NCBI GenBank assembly: GCA_026120035.1
Contig: JALRME010000068.1
Coordinates: 1 to 64,000 of the forward strand
Source of the DNA: Coleophoma eucalyptorum
Lineage: Eukaryota; Ascomycota; Leotiomycetes; Helotiales; Dermateaceae
DNA: 64,000 bases
Direction of reading: 5' to 3'
The position numbers and the translations under genes were made by a program. Each line of letters starts with the position of its first letter. The first letter of the stretch is position 1. Positions 60,269 to 64,000 of this stretch are shown here, piece after piece. The notes under the pieces are model-generated. The model was not told the DNA's origin and made no database searches. It saw only the letters and a list, made by a program, of their open reading frames with translations.

Positions 60269-61670
60269 AGACTAGTGGTAGTCTCAGGTGGAGCGGTTGG
60301 GTAAGACACTTTTTTACTTTCCGAGGAGGAGCGGGGTTGAGAAGGTTGCGAGTTCTGGTGGTGGAAGGACCTGGATGATATAGAGACGGTTGGACTCCAG
60401 AGTGGTTCAAGCCAGGCGTACAGTATACTCGAGTATAAGTTGAAGTACGTACTCCCACTCAACCGCTAGCCAGCACAATACAAGCTTGCAGTAGTTCACC
60501 ACACCACTGGTATTCGCATGCGCAATTGGGTGAATTGCATCTGCCAACCGGTTTTGCATGATGGACCACGCACGCCGACCTTCTTTAACTTCCTGTGGCT
60601 GGTGGCTGGAGGCGTTGCACTGCATTGCATATACTCTAAGTGGTTGATGTGGCGCATAATAAACTTAATTGTCTTGTCTCTGTTTCTCGTATCGGGCTAA
60701 TTAAGCACTGACCCGGAGGCTCTTCTTATCTTGCTCCAACAGTTCGGCATCCTTGCCGCTTCTTTCTACAGTATCTCCTTGCAACAATCACCCACGCTCC
60801 ACTATCGGTGCTGTGCCCCTCTGGTTATGAGGCGCCAGTCTCGACTGATGCGTTGTTATTCGTGCAAATCACCACAGGCACATCCGGCCCCTGCCCCCTA
60901 CCCCCCTGCTCTCTTCACGTAGATCCTTCTGCCTTTAATTGCTGCAGACTGCACAGTAAAGACATCAGGACTAAGCAGCTGTGGCTTGGCGCCCTTACTA
61001 GTCCTTCGTATGAAGTCCGTTTGTCGATCCTCCATCCACTCAAATCACGTACAAGTGTCGACTAGAACGGTGTTGCTTGCCCAAACTGGCGTTCCAGCAT
61101 GGGGCATCCGGTCGCTTCGACGGTGTAGTCTACTTAAGGCTACTCATAAGAGACCAGCAGGCATGTGAGTTCGACATAGTGCAGAATGATAATCTTGTAA
61201 TACGGACCCAAGCCATCCAGCATGGCAGTTTGAGACAGTACGATAGGCTGCAGATGTGATAAGGATTAAGTCGCCCCATAGCCATGGCCATAGCCGTTGT
61301 CTCTTGTTTTCCTTCTCTGTTGAGAGCTTCTTCTGCCGCTGCTCTGCCAGTACTTCAATGTCCTTTTGTCCTTTTCCTGTGCAAAAATCCATTCGCTTTG
61401 CTCAGTGTCCGTTATTGTTTGTGGGGCGTGCCATTGGACTCGATCAGGCCTCTAATCCAAGCCTTCAAATCGAGTGAGCACCCACGATTGCGGAGGAAGG
61501 AAGCTGCTCTCTTGTCACTACCCACATACTCTGAGATCTATTTCTCAGGCGTTCCTCGCAACTACATACGACATCAACATCATATTGTCTTCTGAATTCT
61601 TTTGCCTACATTTTTCCAGCATCAGTTGATCTTTGTGGACTTGCATTCGCTACACGCAAACGCCGCCAAT
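60269..61670. other. Intergenic region upstream of GH72
   Basis: A 1.4-kb spacer between the GH45 and GH72 genes. The sequence just before 61,671 is pyrimidine-rich and probably the leader of the GH72 transcript. Small frames such as 61284-61595 are Ser/Ala/Leu-rich without a family. Confidence 0.5.
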
Positions 61671-63112
61671 ATGATTTCCCTATTTGCACGAGCTGTCTTG
61701 GTGCTCCATGTCGCTATCTCTGCTGTTGCAGCCCTCCCAACTATCTCCGTCAAGGGAGCCAAGTTTTTTGCTGATGGACAGCAATTCTTTATTCAAGGTA
61801 TAGTTTCCTCATTAGATTCGTTGATACAGCTCTAACTTCTCCAGGTGTTGCGTACCAAGGAAGTCCAAGCGATCCCCTTGTTGATAGCACCCAATGCGAC
61901 GCAGATGCGGCGCTTATGAAGACGCTCGGTACCAATTCAATTCGTGTTTATCACGTCAATCCCTATGTCGATCATTCTGCCTGCATGAAAATTTTTGATG
62001 ATGCAGGAATTTATATATGGCTTGACTTGGATACCTTCAACACCACCATTGTCCAGGCTGCCCCAACGTGGACTGAGGAGCAATTTATCGCTTTCACCAT
62101 GGTCATGGATGCTTTCGAGAGCTATGATAATCTTGGTGGTTTCTGGATTGGAAACGAAGTGATTAATTCAGCTTCTGGATCTCCAGCTGCGCCATATGTC
62201 AAGGCTGCTGTGGCAGACATGAAGGCATATATTGCAAAGAAGGAATACCGCGATATTCCCATTGGATACTCTGCCGCCGATATTGCTGAATTGCGCCCAG
62301 CTTTGCAAAATTACCTCGCATGTGGCGACGATTATTCTCAGTCTATTGACTTCTTCGGACTCAACTCCTATGAATGGTGCGGTGAAGCCACCTACCAGAC
62401 TTCGGGGTATGACAACCTTCAATCCATGTCCGAAGGCTATAGCATCCCGATATTCTTCTCGGAGACTGGTTGCAATGTCGGTGGAGCCCGTACGTTTGCG
62501 GACCAAGCTGCCATCTTTGGTTCGAATATGATTGATACTTGGTCTGGTAGTATTATCTACGAGTGGGTTCAAGAGACAAACGACTACGGCCTCGTCACTT
62601 ACCCAGGTGGCGCACTGGTAGGAACTCCAACCAAGATTCAACCTGACTTCGACAATCTTGCAGGCCAGTGGGCTACTCTTGCTCCATCAGGCGTTGCAGA
62701 ATCTGCATATCAGCCTTCGTTATCTGCCCCAGCTTGTCCTGCAGCAACTGCTGGCGGGTGGCTTGTTGACGGAAATGTAGCTCTTCCAACTCTCGGTGCT
62801 GAGATTGTCGCAGCAGCAGCAGCCAGTATGAAGCCCACTTCCTATGTCTCAGTACCACCGTCAACATTGTCTTCCTCAGGCTCGCCAGCGGCCTCAAGCA
62901 CAGGAGGAGGCGGAAGCAAAGTAACTGGCACACTCGGAGCTACGGCAACCAAGGGCGTAGGCTCTGCCACCCAATCTTCATCATCGAGCTCGACCGATAG
63001 CAGTGCCAGCGCAACAAGCTCTGCATCCGCAGCTGCAGGTACCTTCAACAGCTTGAACGGGGGCAGCGCGTTCGCAGGCCTTATCTTCATCTTGGGTATC
63101 ATGATTATTTGA
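61671..63112 (+). CDS. GPI-type GH72 beta-1,3-glucanosyltransferase (Gel/Gas-like)
   Basis: Two exons (61671-61797, 61845-63112) give 464 aa. Signal peptide MISLFARAVLVLHVAISAVA, then LPTISVKGAKFFADGQQFFIQG. Catalytic glutamates sit in GGFWIGNEVIN (acid/base) and in IPIFFSETGCN (nucleophile), with FFGLNSYEWCG between them. After the catalytic domain there is no X8 cysteine-rich module; instead a Ser/Thr/Gly-rich tail (SSSSSSTDSSASATS) leads to NGGSAFAGLIFILGIMII, a GPI-attachment signal. The enzyme elongates beta-1,3-glucan side chains at the cell wall and is a common, sometimes essential, wall-remodelling protein. The intron falls inside the block FIQG|VAYQGSPSDPL. Confidence 0.94.
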
Positions 63113-64000
63113 ACCAATTCCTGCATTTGTCGCTCTATGCATTTGCATAGCTAAGATTGTTGCTTGGATTGCATCGCACAAGATTGTACATAACTCTTGC
63201 ATTATGTGTATTGCGTTGCAAAGGGATTGAATTTGTATCTGCTTCTCTTCTCTAAATATCCTGCGCCTTTAGAATATTGGAGAGATGGATTGTGGTTAAT
63301 GTGTAGATGGCCGGTTGCGGATTGAGGAATGGTTGGATGAAGTTAATGGCAATTTATCTGATGAATAGGATCAACCATTAACGACGAGGCTACATTGGTA
63401 ATGAAATAGCTTTGATACCCAAGTCTTTTACAATGAGTTACTGAAAATCGTATAGCCTGCCTTCATGTGTGAAATGTGCAGCGCCTCGCTTACTGCCGAG
63501 CTGACGACATTACATTACCTAACCTCCTAGATGCCAAACCAAGCGCCTAAGGCTGCTGAAGGCAGCTTAATTAGCAGATTTTGATGATCCAGCCTCCATT
63601 TTCGTCTACGGTTATATCTTCTGCTGTCCTAGAAATTATTAAGATATAAGAAATAAAGAAAAACGTACCTGCAAGCAAATAAATATCTTGCAATTAGGTA
63701 TTTCATCATGACAAGTTATCAGATTTCCCATGTTTCTTTAAGTATTGAATCTGCTTCAAGACTTACGGTAATATGACCTTCTAAAGAATCATGGGTTGAG
63801 CAACTTCAGGAATACAGTCACGTACAGATTGGGCTTCTGCCCACCATTGTTATAATACAAAGAGCTGACCTGTTTTAAACAAAGTCACGCTTCTAATTTG
63901 CGCTTCCTATGATTGTTGGATGTTCATAATTTCAGGTTGAATTCGAGTTCATCTCTTAATGACAGTCACGATATTAATAATGCAAAGTGTGCGTAGATTC
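63113..64000. other. Intergenic at window end
   Basis: 888 bp downstream of the GH72 gene with no open frame of note and no RNA gene. A gene may start beyond the window. Confidence 0.55.

Overview
The window is nuclear DNA of a filamentous ascomycete (Pezizomycotina). The evidence is short GT-AG introns of about 50-65 nt with CTAAC-like branch sites, fungus-specific families (Zn2Cys6 regulators, fungal rhodopsin-like and RTA1 membrane proteins, DUF3433, ChAPs, GH72 glucanosyltransferase, a GH45 like Trichoderma EGV) and about 22 genes in 64 kb. A leotiomycete is plausible, but that is only an impression from protein resemblance. No rRNA, tRNA, CRISPR array, intact transposon or virus was recognised. 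Exon joins below were worked out by hand from splice signals and reading frame.

Layout: 0.2-6.0 kb, a six-exon ankyrin protein of 1,731 aa with a nucleotidyltransferase-like N-terminal region (-). 7.7-13.1 kb, three membrane or surface genes: rhodopsin-like (+), cysteine-rich secreted (-), DUF3433 (+). 13.6-14.3 kb, a frameshifted gene relic. 14.7-23.5 kb, membrane-anchored M24 peptidase (-), amidase (+), Zn2Cys6-type regulator (+), GST (-). 23.8-25.1 kb, a decayed family 2 glycosyltransferase pseudogene (-). 26.8-31.4 kb, acidic nuclear-type protein (-) and secreted GH31 alpha-glucosidase (-). 32.4-37.5 kb, MFS symporter (-), SET-domain protein with a signal peptide (+), DUF3237 protein (-). 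39.5-42.9 kb, RTA1-like protein (+) and a Zn2Cys6 regulator with a GC-AG intron (-). 43.8-57.5 kb is mainly core cell biology: kinesin (+), 2OG-Fe(II) oxygenase (-), TFIIIB subunit BRF1 (-), type I arginine methyltransferase (+), mitochondrial NTF2-like protein (+), ChAPs/exomer protein (-). 59.6-63.1 kb, two secreted carbohydrate-active enzymes on +, GH45 endoglucanase and GPI-type GH72 glucanosyltransferase.

The left 42 kb is mostly accessory (transport, detoxification, regulators, relics) with long gene-poor spacers; the stretch from 43.8 to 57.5 kb is compact and conserved. The amidase and its neighbouring Zn2Cys6 regulator may form a small regulated unit, and GH45 plus GH72 sit together as wall-active enzymes, but no clear biosynthetic cluster is seen. 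The observations most worth a second look are the NTase-like/ankyrin fusion, the GT2 pseudogene, the frameshifted three-part relic, the SET protein with a secretion signal and the GC-AG intron inside a zinc-cluster motif.
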